Shown: positions 42,679 through 51,877, counted from the stretch's first letter. The stretch is 52,994 nucleotides of DNA from Bacteroidales bacterium (GCA_016928305.1 JAFGKY010000020.1:1-52994); one strand, 5' to 3'. A program made the numbers and translations. Notes: generated from the letters alone by a model not told the origin.

Positions 42679-44049
42679 TTATTTATTTGCAGCAAACAAG
42701 TATTTCAACGCGTCTTCCACCTTTGCCACGGGTATGATCTTAGTTCCTTTTTCAGAAGGAGCTAATTTATTTTCAAATCCCGATGAAATCAATATGGTCT
42801 TAAATCCCAGTTTGGATGCTTCTCGAATTCTTTGTTCAATGCGACTGACCGTCCTGATCTCTCCTGAAAGACCTACTTCGGCACTCATACAGATATTCTT
42901 ATTTATCGGCCTGTCGAAACTTGAAGACAATACTGCAACAATAACCGCCAGGTCGAGGCCGGGATCCGAAATTTTTATACCGCCTGCAATGTTCAGGAAG
43001 ACGTCACGGGTTGCCAGTTTGAAACCAGCTCTTTTTTCGAGTACTGCCAGCAGCATATTGAGTCTGCGGACATCATATCCTGTGGCAATACGTTGTGGCA
43101 TACCGTAAGCTGCGGTACTGACGAGTGCCTGTACTTCGATCAGGAAGGGCCGCATTCCGTCAATGGTAGCACCGATAGCTACTCCACTTAGTCCTTCATT
43201 GTTTTTATTGATCAGTATTTCAGATGGATTGGTTACCTCGCGTAATCCCGTCTGCTGCATCTCAAAAATACCAAGTTCTGCCGTGGTACCAAACCGGTTC
43301 TTGGCGGAACGCAGGATACGGTACATGTAATGGTGATCGCCCTCGAACAGCAACACGGTATCAACAATATGCTCAAGTACCTTGGGCCCTGCCAGGGTTC
43401 CGTCTTTTGTTATGTGACCGATCAGGATTACCGGTACGGAAGATTCTTTTGCATATTTCAATAGTTTTACTGCACATTCCCTGACCTGTGAAATACTGCC
43501 CGGAGAAGAATCAATGGATTCGTCCTGCAGAGTCTGTACCGAATCAATAATGATCAGGAATGGCCGGATGCCGGCAATATGGTTAAAAATTGCATCAAGT
43601 GAAGTTTCTCCGAGAAAAAAACAGCTATCGCTTGAGAGTCCCATACGCTCAGCCCTGATCTTTATCTGACGGTTGCTTTCTTCACCGGAAACATAGAGCA
43701 CTTTCTCGCGGGTGAGGTTAAGGGCTATCTGCAATGCCAGGGTTGACTTACCAATACCGGGTTCGCCTCCCAGCAGCACTACCGATCCCTGCACCAGGCC
43801 TCCTCCCAATACCCGGTTGAACTCTCCGATGCCGGTATCAAGGCGAATCTCTTCTACCGGCGAAATCTCAGCGAGTTTTTCAGGAATGGCAGTTTTACCC
43901 GGATCACGATGATGATCGGCAGTGGATTTTGTCCGGATGACCTCTTCAACGAATGTATTCCATTGACCACAGGACGGACATTTGCCCAGCCATTTGGGAG
44001 CTTCTGCGCCGCAGTTACGGCAAAAGAATACAATTTTTGATTTAGCCAT
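42679..44049 (-). CDS. radA: DNA repair protein RadA
   Basis: 456 residues. RadA is a RecA-like helicase that helps branch migration in recombination. The N-terminal zinc finger C-x2-C and C-x2-C is intact (FFCRNCGAE, GKCPSCGQW). The ATPase core has Walker A GEPGIGKST and Walker B FLIIIDSVQTL. The RadA-specific KNRFG motif is in RSAKNRFGTTAEL. The C-terminal Lon-like domain shows LNIAGGIKISDPGLDLAVI and SAEVGLSGEIR. It is the last gene of the unit with panC, panD and the nucleotidyltransferase, 8 bp after the latter. Confidence 0.97.
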   Translation of the reverse strand: MAKSKIVFFCRNCGAEAPKWLGKCPSCGQWNTFVEEVIRTKSTADHHRDPGKTAIPEKLAEISPVEEIRLDTGIGEFNRVLGGGLVQGSVVLLGGEPGIGKSTLALQIALNLTREKVLYVSGEESNRQIKIRAERMGLSSDSCFFLGETSLDAIFNHIAGIRPFLIIIDSVQTLQDESIDSSPGSISQVRECAVKLLKYAKESSVPVILIGHITKDGTLAGPKVLEHIVDTVLLFEGDHHYMYRILRSAKNRFGTTAELGIFEMQQTGLREVTNPSEILINKNNEGLSGVAIGATIDGMRPFLIEVQALVSTAAYGMPQRIATGYDVRRLNMLLAVLEKRAGFKLATRDVFLNIAGGIKISDPGLDLAVIVAVLSSSFDRPINKNICMSAEVGLSGEIRTVSRIEQRIREASKLGFKTILISSGFENKLAPSEKGTKIIPVAKVEDALKYLFAANK

Positions 44050-44057
44050 GCCTGTTT

Positions 44058-44546
44058 TCAGTCTGCTATCTTACTGAGTATCGATGAGCTGGAGAATCCA
44101 TTGATAAAATCAATCGTAAGCACTTCACCCCCTTTGGCCTTTACAATGTCAGATCCAACGATCTCTTCGGGCTTATAATCACCGCCTTTAACGAGAACAT
44201 CCGGTTGCACCATTTGTATCAGCTTGTAAGGAGTTTCTTCATCAAATACAACCACGGCTGAAACGAACGATAGGGATGCCAGCAGTAATGCCCTGGATTC
44301 CTGATTCATAACAGGCCTGCCGGTACCTTTCAGTTTCAGCACCGAGTTATCGGAATTCAATCCGATAATAAGAACATCACCGTTATCGGCTGCTTTAGAA
44401 AGGTAAATAATATGTCCCTGATGCAGGATATCAAAACAGCCGTTGGTAAAAACAATTTTCTTTCCCTTAAAACGCATTCGCGCTAACCAGGTTTCCAGCG
44501 ACCTGCCATGTAAGACTTTGGCCTGAATGGGTTCAATTTTGTTCAT
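44058..44546 (-). CDS. rfaE2: Glycerol-manno-heptose-1-phosphate adenylyltransferase-like (RfaE2)
   Basis: 162 residues from ATG 44546. The frame extends to 44636, but that part is low-complexity Phe-rich and holds a TACTTTTG promoter box, so the inner start is preferred. It is a cytidylyltransferase-fold protein with the HxGH motif in GCFDILHQGHIIYLSKA, then IIGLNSDNSVLKLKGTGRP, the block QPDVLVKGGDYKPEEIVGSD and a final GFSSSSIL (ISTTxI-like). In heptose synthesis it activates heptose-1-phosphate with ATP. The heptose kinase half is absent, as is common when the two functions are separate genes. It lies 8 bp upstream of radA. Confidence 0.88.
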   Translation of the reverse strand: MNKIEPIQAKVLHGRSLETWLARMRFKGKKIVFTNGCFDILHQGHIIYLSKAADNGDVLIIGLNSDNSVLKLKGTGRPVMNQESRALLLASLSFVSAVVVFDEETPYKLIQMVQPDVLVKGGDYKPEEIVGSDIVKAKGGEVLTIDFINGFSSSSILSKIAD

Positions 44547-44569
44547 AGCGATAAAATGGGATGGGAATG

Positions 44570-44577
44570 CAAAAGTA
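44570..44577 (-). promoter_or_regulatory. Putative -7 box for rfaE2-radA
   Basis: TACTTTTG on the minus strand matches the consensus and lies 23 bp before the ATG at 44546, inside the doubtful N-terminal extension of the frame. Confidence 0.45.
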
Positions 44578-44632
44578 AAAAAACTATTGAGGAAAAAAAT
44601 AAACCAACGAAAAAATAGTATTTGCAGGAAAA

Positions 44633-44983
44633 TCAAGGGATTGTGTTGGTGGCAGGATCGGGAAAGATAATGGCGGGTTTGAATTTTCTTGCTTCTTCCA
44701 ATTCCATCAGGGCATACGCCAGAATAATAACAATATCGCCGAGCTGAACCTTGCGTGCAGCGGGTCCGTTCAGGCAGATAATCCCGGAACCTCTTTTCCC
44801 GGTTATGACATAGGTTTCAAAACGTTCGCCGTTATTAATGTTAATGACCTGTACCTTCTCATTTTCAATCAGGTTAGCTGCATCCATCAGGTTTTCATCA
44901 ATGGTGATACTGCCTATATACTGCAGGTTTGACTCGGTTACGCTGACCCGGTGAATCTTTGATTTTAATACTTCGATAATCAT
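44633..44983 (-). CDS. panD: Aspartate 1-decarboxylase precursor
   Basis: 116 residues, the normal size. It makes beta-alanine for pantothenate. The self-cleavage site is the Gly-Ser pair at residues 24-25 in YIGSITID, which forms the pyruvoyl group. Other blocks are [51 protein letters not shown] and AYALM. It is 12 bp downstream of panC, whose product uses its beta-alanine. A TAAATTTG at 44998-44991 overlaps the panC stop and might be a secondary promoter. Confidence 0.97.
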   Translation of the reverse strand: MIIEVLKSKIHRVSVTESNLQYIGSITIDENLMDAANLIENEKVQVININNGERFETYVITGKRGSGIICLNGPAARKVQLGDIVIILAYALMELEEARKFKPAIIFPDPATNTIP

Positions 44984-44995
44984 AATTGGCCAAAT

Positions 44996-45841
44996 TTACG
45001 AATTAAAAGTGATATTATCTATGAGTCTCACGTTTCCTGCATAGACAGCAATACACCCGACTTTAACGCCGGTCTGATCCCAGCTATTAACAGGTTGAAG
45101 AGTTTTATCGTCAACAATCTCAAAATATTCAACCTGCAGGTGGGGGTCTTTATTAATGGTGTCGGTCACAGCTTTTTTCAGTCTTGCCGGGGATACGGAT
45201 GTCCCGGTTTGTTTGGCTCTCAACAGGGTTTTTGGGATGAGTGCGGCATGTTTTCTTTCTTCGGGTGAGAGCCGTATATTGCGGGAACTCATGGCAAGCC
45301 CATCGGCTTCACGGACGATAGGGCAGGAAACGATCTCAACAGGGTACTGGCAATCGTCAATTAGTTTTTTAATGACGATCAGTTGCTGGAAGTCCTTAAA
45401 GCCAAAGTAGGCCCGGTGAGGAGAGATGATATCAATCAGCTTTGTCACAACCTGGGCGATGCCGTTGAAATGGCCCGGACGGTATTTTCCTTCCATCACC
45501 TTATCGAGATTACCGAAACTGAAGACCCTCAGGTCGGGTTCGGGGTACATCTCCTTTTCATCGGGGACGAATACCATATCGCATCCTTCTTTTTCCAGCA
45601 GGGGAAGGTCGGTTTGCAACGTCCGGGGATATTTGGCAAGGTCTTCCTTATTGTTGAACTGGGTGGGATTGACAAATATGCTGACCACGGTGATGTCATT
45701 CTGTTGTTTTGAAGCATGCACCAGTGAAATGTGGCCGTCATGCAAGGCACCCATAGTGGGTACAAAGCCAATGGCCTTTCCTTCTTTTTTCAGTGATGTA
45801 ATGTGTTGATTAATCTCCCTCCTGTGATGAAAGACTTCCAT
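44996..45841 (-). CDS. panC: Pantothenate synthetase
   Basis: 281 residues. It joins pantoate and beta-alanine with ATP. The nucleotidyltransferase motifs are seen: FVPTMGALHDGHISLVHAS near residue 25 with the HIGH-like HDGH, VVSIFVNPTQFNNKEDLAKY, RPGHFNGIAQVVTKLI, AYFGFKDFQQLIVIKKL, and the KMSKS-like AMSSRNIRLSPEER. It is first in the panC-panD unit. A TAGCTTTG box (45880-45873, minus strand) about 31 bp before the ATG is the likely promoter. panB is not in the window. Confidence 0.97.
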   Translation of the reverse strand: MEVFHHRREINQHITSLKKEGKAIGFVPTMGALHDGHISLVHASKQQNDITVVSIFVNPTQFNNKEDLAKYPRTLQTDLPLLEKEGCDMVFVPDEKEMYPEPDLRVFSFGNLDKVMEGKYRPGHFNGIAQVVTKLIDIISPHRAYFGFKDFQQLIVIKKLIDDCQYPVEIVSCPIVREADGLAMSSRNIRLSPEERKHAALIPKTLLRAKQTGTSVSPARLKKAVTDTINKDPHLQVEYFEIVDDKTLQPVNSWDQTGVKVGCIAVYAGNVRLIDNITFNS

Positions 45842-45872
45842 GGTGTACTTCGGTTGAAAGAAAAAAGCGGAG

Positions 45873-45880
45873 CAAAGCTA
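45873..45880 (-). promoter_or_regulatory. Putative -7 box for panC-panD
   Basis: TAGCTTTG on the minus strand matches TAnnTTTG and ends 31 bp before the panC ATG at 45841. The -33 box is not clear. Confidence 0.45.
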
Positions 45881-46061
45881 ATAGAATTTACGACGGAAAA
45901 AAAACGGATAACAAAAAACAACCCGAGAAGTATTGTCATCGTTTTGTCCGGGATAAACCTGTACTGACTTCTGTCTTTTTGCCGGAAATAAAAATACTTT
46001 TACCTGTCACCTGCATATATTATGTTAAAACTTAATATTTTTATGTAAAATATCAGGGCTT

Positions 46062-49000
46062 ATGTCGTTTGTTAAAATTGTTCCCGGTTTCATCCTTGGG
46101 CTTGGAATAATATTGATCCCGGTCAATGCCCAGGATATTAAATTCGAATACCTGACTCCGGATGAAGGATTATCCCAGTCTTCCATCACGAGTATTATAC
46201 AGGATCAGGTAGGATTCATGTGGTTCGGAACCGGTAGCGGGCTCAATAGATACGACGGGTATGAGTTTACAAAATATTACCATAGCACGGAAGATTCGGC
46301 AAGCATAGCCGGAGATCTTATCAACAGTATACTGGAGGACAGGCAGGGAAACATCTGGATTGCCAGTGAGGCCGGACTGAGCCTTTACAACAGGGATCTT
46401 GATGTTTTTATCAATTATCTTCCCGACGAGAATAATCCCAAGAGTTTCAGCGGACAAAGAGCTTATTGCCTGTATGAAGACAGCAAGGGACGGCTTTGGA
46501 TCGGAACCAATGGTTTTGGTCTCAATTTATTTAACAGGGAAGAAAACAATTTCATCCGTTTCAGGCATAGTGACGGCGATACACAAAGTATCAGCAATGA
46601 TAATATCCATTGTATCATGGAGGATGAGAAAGGAGGTCTCTGGATAGGGACCGAAAACGGCGGACTTAATCTGCTGGATCCCGAAACAAATACGTTTGCA
46701 CATTATTATCACAACCCGGATGATCCCGGAAGCATTGCCCACAATAATATTACCTCCATGACCCGGGATAAGGACGGAAGGATCTGGGTGGGTACGCTGG
46801 GAGCTGGGATCTGTCGTTTGATTACGGATAACACCGGCAAATACAGATTTGAAACCTATACCCCTGCCACCCCGGATGCCAACCGGCTTAAGGTGCTGGC
46901 ACTATTTACCAACCCGAGGAACGGGATATGGATCGGCACGGAAAACGGGGGTCTCGATTATTTTGATTGCGGCCGGAAAACCTTTGTCAATTACCAGTAT
47001 GATGAAACCATCCCAAACAGCCTTAATAATAATTCCATCCATGCACTCTATGAGGATAAGGCAGGGAATGTCTGGGTCGGTACCTATACCGGCGGGGTGA
47101 ACGTTATCAAAGGAAACACTAAAAAAATTTATACCTACAGGAAAATACTCGGAAATATAAACAGCCTGAGCTATAATGCTGTGAGTTGTTTTTATGAAGA
47201 TATCGACGGAACATTATGGGTGGGCACGGACGGGGGTGGTGTCAATATCTTTGAACGGAATACAGGCAAAGTGATGCACCTCGACACAAAGAATACCAGC
47301 ATAAAAAGCAATGCCGTCCTGGCTATATGCAGCGACAGCGATGAAGATGTGTGGGTAGGAGGCTGGGAATGTGCCCTGAACTTATACAATAGGGATAGCC
47401 GGACATTCACGACCTTTACCCGCGATGAACACGGGATTCCCAACAATAATATTTTTGATATGCTGCTTGACCGTGAAGGTCGCCTTTGGATGACCTTCGG
47501 TGGTTACGGCTTTGCGCAGTTCCGGAAAGAGAACAGGACCTTCAGGGCGTATACCGAGGCAAACAGCGAGCTGAATTCAAGCTGGGTCCTGAATATGGCA
47601 GAGGACTTCGACGGGAATATTGTTCTGGGGCATACGAATGGATTCAGTGTTTTCAATCCCGGTAACGAAACGTTCACCCATTATGCATACAGTGAAACAG
47701 ACGAAAATACTGTAAGCAGCAATCAGATCAATGATGTGATGGTCGGGCACGACTCCATGTATTGGATCGGTACGATCAACGGATTAAATCATTTCAACCC
47801 TGCAACCCGGAAATTCACCCGTTACTATACACAAAACGGACTGACAAGTAATAATATCACAGGTCTGGTGGAAGATGGCCGCGGTAACATATGGATCAGC
47901 ACCACCGACGGGATCTCCAAATTTGAACCTCGTACGGGTAAGTTCAAGAATTTTTCACTGGCGGACGGACTTCAGGGAAAAAGTTACACACGGAACAGCT
48001 CATTCCGGTCATCCAGGGGAGAAATTCTTTTCGGCGGAACGAACGGGTTTAATATTTTTTACCCCGACAGCCTGTATGATAACTCCTTCATACCTCCGGT
48101 GGTGATAACCGATTTTTTGATCTTTAACAAACCGGTCAGAATCAATGCACCCGGTTCTCCCCTGAAAAAGGACATATCACGGACAAAACAGATCACGCTG
48201 ACCCATAAACAATCTGTATTTTCCTTCGAGTTTGTGGCTTTGGATTATACCGCCCCGGGTCAGAATCAATATGCCTATAAACTTGAAGGATTCGAAGATG
48301 ACTGGAACTATATCGGCACAAAACGCACGGCTTCCTACACCAATCTCGATGCCGGCAACTATGTGTTCCGGGTAAAAGGTTCGAATAATGACGGTATATG
48401 GAATGAAGAGGGCGTGTCGCTGATGATCAGGATCAAACCTCCGTTCTGGAAGCGATGGATATTCAGGATTGCGGTATTCCTGATCCTGGGCGCTGTTGTT
48501 TATTGGTTCATCAGGCAAAGGATGGCACAGGTCAGACACGACAAAGAGATCCTGGAGAAAAAGATAAGGGAAGGGGAAGAAATGATCCGGCAGAAGATCG
48601 AAGAAGTTGAACGTCACCAGGAGGAATTAAAAGACAGGGATGCGAGTGAACTGGAGATACGGTTTATGAACGAAGGGATAGCCAAATTCTCAGACATCAT
48701 TGTTTCGGCCGGAAATGATATTAAGAAAATGTCATCCGGCATTCTTTCCGAGCTGGTGCATTATGTCGGTATCAACATGGGTGCTCTTTTTGTTGTTCAT
48801 AAGGAACACTCCGAGGAAGAGATATATCTTGAAATGGAATCCTCCCATGCTGTTGACAGGGATAATAAATTCACACAATGCAGGCCGGGTGAGGGATTAA
48901 TAGGTACCTGTTTTGTCGAAAGGAAGACATTGGTTATAACGGATATACCGAAAGGCTATGTTAAGCTGTCATCGGGTTTAGGGGAAATCGCACCGAATTA

Positions 49001-49385
49001 TATTTACCTGGTACCTTTAAAATACAGCGATATGATAAAAGGTGTACTTGAGGTGGCGTCCCTTCGTCCGCTGGAAGATTATAAACTCAGATTTCTGGAG
49101 AAGATTGCTGAGAGTATTTCATCCTTCATTTCAATCGCCAAGGCCAGAAAGCAAACCGAAATCCTGCTGGAACAGGCGGATGTGCAACGCAATGAACTCC
49201 AGGCACAGGAGGAAGAACTGAAAAAGAATCTGGAAGAGATGATGGCAACCCAGGAGGAGATGAAGCGAAGGGAGGAAGCCTGGATTACAGAAAAAACCTC
49301 ATTCCTGAACAAGGAGGCGGAACACCTGAAAGAGCTGCAGAAACTCCGCAGCAAACTGAAAAAAACAAAAGGGGGGAAGGGGTAG
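46062..49385 (+). CDS. Two-component regulator propeller sensor without kinase, with GAF domain
   Basis: 1107 residues. A signal peptide is followed by some fourteen regulator-propeller repeats (about 30-690; signature GxIWIGT.xGGL, for example GNVWVGTYTGGVN and GTLWVGTDGGGVN), a Y_Y_Y domain (about 710-790: LTHKQSVFSFEFVALDYTAP ... NYVFRVKGSNNDGIW), one membrane helix (about 800-820), a coiled coil, a GAF domain (about 875-1025: LVHYVGINMGALFVVHKEHS ... CRPGEGLIGTCFVERKTLVI) and a final coiled coil. Hybrid two-component systems normally go on to HisKA, REC and AraC domains, but none are present, and the gene ends cleanly at 49385. Output must go through another protein. It is monocistronic and divergent from panC. 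Confidence 0.9.
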   Translation: MSFVKIVPGFILGLGIILIPVNAQDIKFEYLTPDEGLSQSSITSIIQDQVGFMWFGTGSGLNRYDGYEFTKYYHSTEDSASIAGDLINSILEDRQGNIWIASEAGLSLYNRDLDVFINYLPDENNPKSFSGQRAYCLYEDSKGRLWIGTNGFGLNLFNREENNFIRFRHSDGDTQSISNDNIHCIMEDEKGGLWIGTENGGLNLLDPETNTFAHYYHNPDDPGSIAHNNITSMTRDKDGRIWVGTLGAGICRLITDNTGKYRFETYTPATPDANRLKVLALFTNPRNGIWIGTENGGLDYFDCGRKTFVNYQYDETIPNSLNNNSIHALYEDKAGNVWVGTYTGGVNVIKGNTKKIYTYRKILGNINSLSYNAVSCFYEDIDGTLWVGTDGGGVNIFERNTGKVMHLDTKNTSIKSNAVLAICSDSDEDVWVGGWECALNLYNRDSRTFTTFTRDEHGIPNNNIFDMLLDREGRLWMTFGGYGFAQFRKENRTFRAYTEANSELNSSWVLNMAEDFDGNIVLGHTNGFSVFNPGNETFTHYAYSETDENTVSSNQINDVMVGHDSMYWIGTINGLNHFNPATRKFTRYYTQNGLTSNNITGLVEDGRGNIWISTTDGISKFEPRTGKFKNFSLADGLQGKSYTRNSSFRSSRGEILFGGTNGFNIFYPDSLYDNSFIPPVVITDFLIFNKPVRINAPGSPLKKDISRTKQITLTHKQSVFSFEFVALDYTAPGQNQYAYKLEGFEDDWNYIGTKRTASYTNLDAGNYVFRVKGSNNDGIWNEEGVSLMIRIKPPFWKRWIFRIAVFLILGAVVYWFIRQRMAQVRHDKEILEKKIREGEEMIRQKIEEVERHQEELKDRDASELEIRFMNEGIAKFSDIIVSAGNDIKKMSSGILSELVHYVGINMGALFVVHKEHSEEEIYLEMESSHAVDRDNKFTQCRPGEGLIGTCFVERKTLVITDIPKGYVKLSSGLGEIAPNYIYLVPLKYSDMIKGVLEVASLRPLEDYKLRFLEKIAESISSFISIAKARKQTEILLEQADVQRNELQAQEEELKKNLEEMMATQEEMKRREEAWITEKTSFLNKEAEHLKELQKLRSKLKKTKGGKG

Positions 49386-49466
49386 GTTCAACGGAGTGCT
49401 AAAAAATTACAGCACCTAAAATTCGCTGATTCAAGGCGTATATATAGGCTTCATTTTGTTCTTTGG

Positions 49467-49540
49467 CTGCCCTGCTAGGACTCGAACCTAGACTCTTCTG
49501 ATCCAGAGTCAGACGTGTTAGCCAGTTACACCACAGGGCA
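49467..49540 (-). tRNA. tRNA-Gln (anticodon CTG)
   Basis: On the minus strand a full cloverleaf of 74 nt is seen: acceptor TGCCCTG/CAGGGCA, a D arm closed by GTGT/ACAC, anticodon stem TCTGA/TCAGA with loop CTCTGGA giving anticodon CTG, T arm CTAGG/CCTAG with loop TTCGAGT, and discriminator G, as expected for glutamine. CCA is not encoded. It lies downstream of, and in the same direction as, glnS, separated by the four-helix-bundle element. Confidence 0.93.
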
Positions 49541-49625
49541 ATGTTGATTATCAGCAATACAGTATTGAAAAAGGCATGCAAAAGTAAATAGTATCTTTTG
49601 GATTTCAAAATAATCAGTATATAAA

Positions 49626-49657
49626 AGTGACGAGTGACAAGTGACGAGTGACAAGTA
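49626..49657 (+). repeat. Left arm (GTGACAA heptamers) of four-helix-bundle element 1
   Basis: Four and a half 7-bp units (agtgacg, agtgaca, agtgacg, agtgaca, agta). It pairs as an inverted repeat with 50128-50160: over 32 bp only one position differs. The arms enclose the gene at 49703-50056. Confidence 0.9.
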
Positions 49658-49702
49658 GTATCGGGCAGGGGCGAGGGTAAAGAGAATAGATTTTATTGGT
49701 TG

Positions 49703-50056
49703 TTATTTTTTCAGCGATTTTATCAGACCCGAAATCATTCTAAGAATTTCTTCGAGGTCTTTTTGAAAAGCAATGGATTTTTGGTTATCAATATATCCCA
49801 GATTCATCGATATAATTAATTGTGTTTCCAGTTCAGCAGCAGATCCAAGAGATACATATAGGAATTGAATAAATTCTTTAGTGTTTTTTCTGGCAGATCC
49901 TTCTGCAATATTTGAAGGGATAAAAATGGCAGCCCTTCTAAGTTGGCTGGTAATTCCATAAATTTCATCTTTCGGAAAGGTCTTTGTGAGTTCATAAATA
50001 GCTGTTACAAACGAGATACTTTTCTGCCATCCTTTTAGGTTTTTGTGTGTTTTCAT
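49703..50056 (-). CDS. S23-type four-helix-bundle protein (23S rRNA IVS-protein family)
   Basis: 117 residues from ATG 50056 (MKTHKNLKGWQKSISFVTAI); the frame opens 20 codons upstream in a segment that does not match the family. The PF05635-type blocks are clear: LKGWQKSISFVTAIYELTKT, FPKDEIYGITSQLRRAAIFI, PSNIAEGSARKNTKEFIQFL and AELETQLIISMNLGY. Members are found in intervening sequences of 23S rRNA genes and, as Avd, in diversity-generating retroelements, where they bind nucleic acid. No rRNA or reverse transcriptase is nearby. The gene lies inside 7-bp inverted arrays, between glnS and tRNA-Gln on the same strand. Its function here is unknown. Confidence 0.9.
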   Translation of the reverse strand: MKTHKNLKGWQKSISFVTAIYELTKTFPKDEIYGITSQLRRAAIFIPSNIAEGSARKNTKEFIQFLYVSLGSAAELETQLIISMNLGYIDNQKSIAFQKDLEEILRMISGLIKSLKK

Positions 50057-50127
50057 AAATAACGTTTTTAGACTTAACAATATTAAATTCGTATAACCAA
50101 ATCTCACAACCCTCAAAACACTCTACC

Positions 50128-50194
50128 CTACTTGTCACTCGTCACTTGTCACTTGTCACTTCTTTTGTCACTCGTCACTTGTGACTTGTCACTT
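50128..50194 (-). repeat. Right arm and extra heptamers of element 1, reaching the glnS stop
   Basis: Two blocks of ttgtcac/tcgtcac heptamers are joined by ttcttt. The block at 50128-50160 is the inverse of 49626-49657. The second block (50166-50192) reaches the glnS stop: on the minus strand the stop TGA at 50191-50189 is part of an aagtgac unit. Confidence 0.9.
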
Positions 50195-51877
50195 CTTTGA
50201 AATCTTCGCCCAGTCATCCTTCAGTGTCACCGTCCGGTTGAACACCAGATGCTGTGGGGTGGAATCCTTATCAAAACAAAAATATCCCATCCTGAGGAAC
50301 TGAAATTTATTATCCGGGTTGTCTTGTACAAGCTGAGGTTCGGCTTTGGCAGTGATGACTGTAAGTGAACCGGGATTAAGGTTTGATTTCCAGTCTTTCC
50401 CGCTTTCCACTTCATCGGGATCGGCTTTGGAAAACAACCTGTCGTAAAGCCGTACCTCAACATCCAGGGCGTGCCTGGCCGATACCCAGTGAATGGTCGC
50501 CTTCACCTTACGGTTGGCGCCTGCCAGTCCGCTGCGTGTTTCAGGGTCAAAGGTGCAATGAATTTCCCGGATGGCGCCGGTGGAAGGATCCTTATCCACA
50601 TCCGTACATTTTATGATATAGGCATTTTTCAGGCGAACTTCGCTGCCGGGAGTAAGTCGGTAAAATTTCTTCGGGGCTTCTTCCAGAAAATCATCCTGCT
50701 CTATGTAAAGCTCTTTTGAAAAAGGAATCGTTCGGGTACCTGCTGCAATATCCTCGGGATTGTTTTCAGCTTCCATATCCTCTTCCCTGTCATCGGGATA
50801 GTTATCAATAACAATTTTTAACGGTTTGAGAACAACCATTCTTCTCAAAGCGATTTTGTTCAGGTGTTCGCGGGCACAGAATTCGAGCAATCCGAAGCCG
50901 ATAACATTTTCACGTTTAGCCAGTCCCACGATATCAACAAAGTTCCGGATCGATTCCGGTGTATAGCCTCTCCTGCGTAATCCGCAGATTGTAGGCATCC
51001 GGGGATCATCCCACCCGGTTACATATCCTTCATTCACCAGCTGGAGCAGCCTTCTTTTGCTCATCACCGTGTAATCGATGTTCAGACGGGCAAATTCGAT
51101 CTGTCGCGGCCGGTAACTGCCTTCAGCAATCTGGTTGAGACACCAGTCGTATAACGGACGGTGCACTTCAAATTCCAGGGTACAGAGGCTGTGGGTGATG
51201 CCTTCGATATAATCCGATTGCCCGTGAGCCCAGTCGTACATGGGATAAATACACCATTTGTCACCTGTGCGGTGATGATTTGCATGTTTGATGCGGTATA
51301 AAACCGGGTCGCGCATATGCATGTTCGGAGATGCCATATCTATTTTTGCCCTCAGCACCCTGCTGCCATCGGGAAATTCACCGTTATGCATGCGTTCGAA
51401 CAGGTCGAGGTTTTCATCCGGTGTACGCTTCCGGCAGGGACTTTCCGTTCCCGGTTGCGTGGGTACGCCACGCAGCTCTGAAATTTCTCCGGCCGTGGTA
51501 TCATCGACATATGCTTTACCCATCCGGATAAGCTGAAGAGCCCATTCGTACAATTTATCAAAGTAATCGGATGCATAATATTCTCTGCCTTCCCAGTCGA
51601 AGCCAAGCCAGTGAATGTCTTCCTTAATGGAATCAACATATTCGACATCTTCGGTAACCGGGTTGGTATCGTCGAAGCGGAGGTTGCATTTTCCGTTGTA
51701 TTTTTGTGCCATCCCGAAATTAAGGCAGATGGACTTGGCATGACCGATGTGGATGTAGCCGTTGGGTTCAGGAGGAAAGCGTGTATGGACGCGGGCATCA
51801 TTTTTTTTGTTGCGGATATCTTCTTCAATTATTTCTTCGATAAAATTGAGCGGTTTGTTGTTTTCTTCCGTTCCCAT
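50189..51877 (-). CDS. glnS: Glutaminyl-tRNA synthetase
   Basis: 562 residues, normal for bacterial GlnRS. It charges tRNA-Gln directly. The class I motifs are intact: HIGH in [20 protein letters not shown] near residue 40 and the KMSKS equivalent VMSKRRL near 270. Other blocks are [40 protein letters not shown] and [17 protein letters not shown]. The C-terminal anticodon-binding barrels follow. A TACTTTTG box on the minus strand (51925-51918) lies 41 bp before the ATG. The gene is flanked on both sides by four-helix-bundle elements, and its stop codon lies inside a heptamer repeat. tRNA-Gln follows on the same strand. Confidence 0.97.
   Translation of the reverse strand: MGTEENNKPLNFIEEIIEEDIRNKKNDARVHTRFPPEPNGYIHIGHAKSICLNFGMAQKYNGKCNLRFDDTNPVTEDVEYVDSIKEDIHWLGFDWEGREYYASDYFDKLYEWALQLIRMGKAYVDDTTAGEISELRGVPTQPGTESPCRKRTPDENLDLFERMHNGEFPDGSRVLRAKIDMASPNMHMRDPVLYRIKHANHHRTGDKWCIYPMYDWAHGQSDYIEGITHSLCTLEFEVHRPLYDWCLNQIAEGSYRPRQIEFARLNIDYTVMSKRRLLQLVNEGYVTGWDDPRMPTICGLRRRGYTPESIRNFVDIVGLAKRENVIGFGLLEFCAREHLNKIALRRMVVLKPLKIVIDNYPDDREEDMEAENNPEDIAAGTRTIPFSKELYIEQDDFLEEAPKKFYRLTPGSEVRLKNAYIIKCTDVDKDPSTGAIREIHCTFDPETRSGLAGANRKVKATIHWVSARHALDVEVRLYDRLFSKADPDEVESGKDWKSNLNPGSLTVITAKAEPQLVQDNPDNKFQFLRMGYFCFDKDSTPQHLVFNRTVTLKDDWAKISKK

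Noticed and set aside
44991..44998. Separate promoter for panD (TAAATTTG)
   Set aside because: A consensus match, but it overlaps the panC stop within a 12-bp gap; in such AT-rich DNA it may be chance, so it is mentioned only in the panD entry.
49399..49608. 69-residue minus-strand frame
   Set aside because: It contains the tRNA-Gln gene; the apparent peptide is the tRNA read as protein.
49467..50194. A true 23S rRNA intervening sequence
   Set aside because: There is no rRNA sequence on either side; the flanking genes are tRNA-Gln and glnS.
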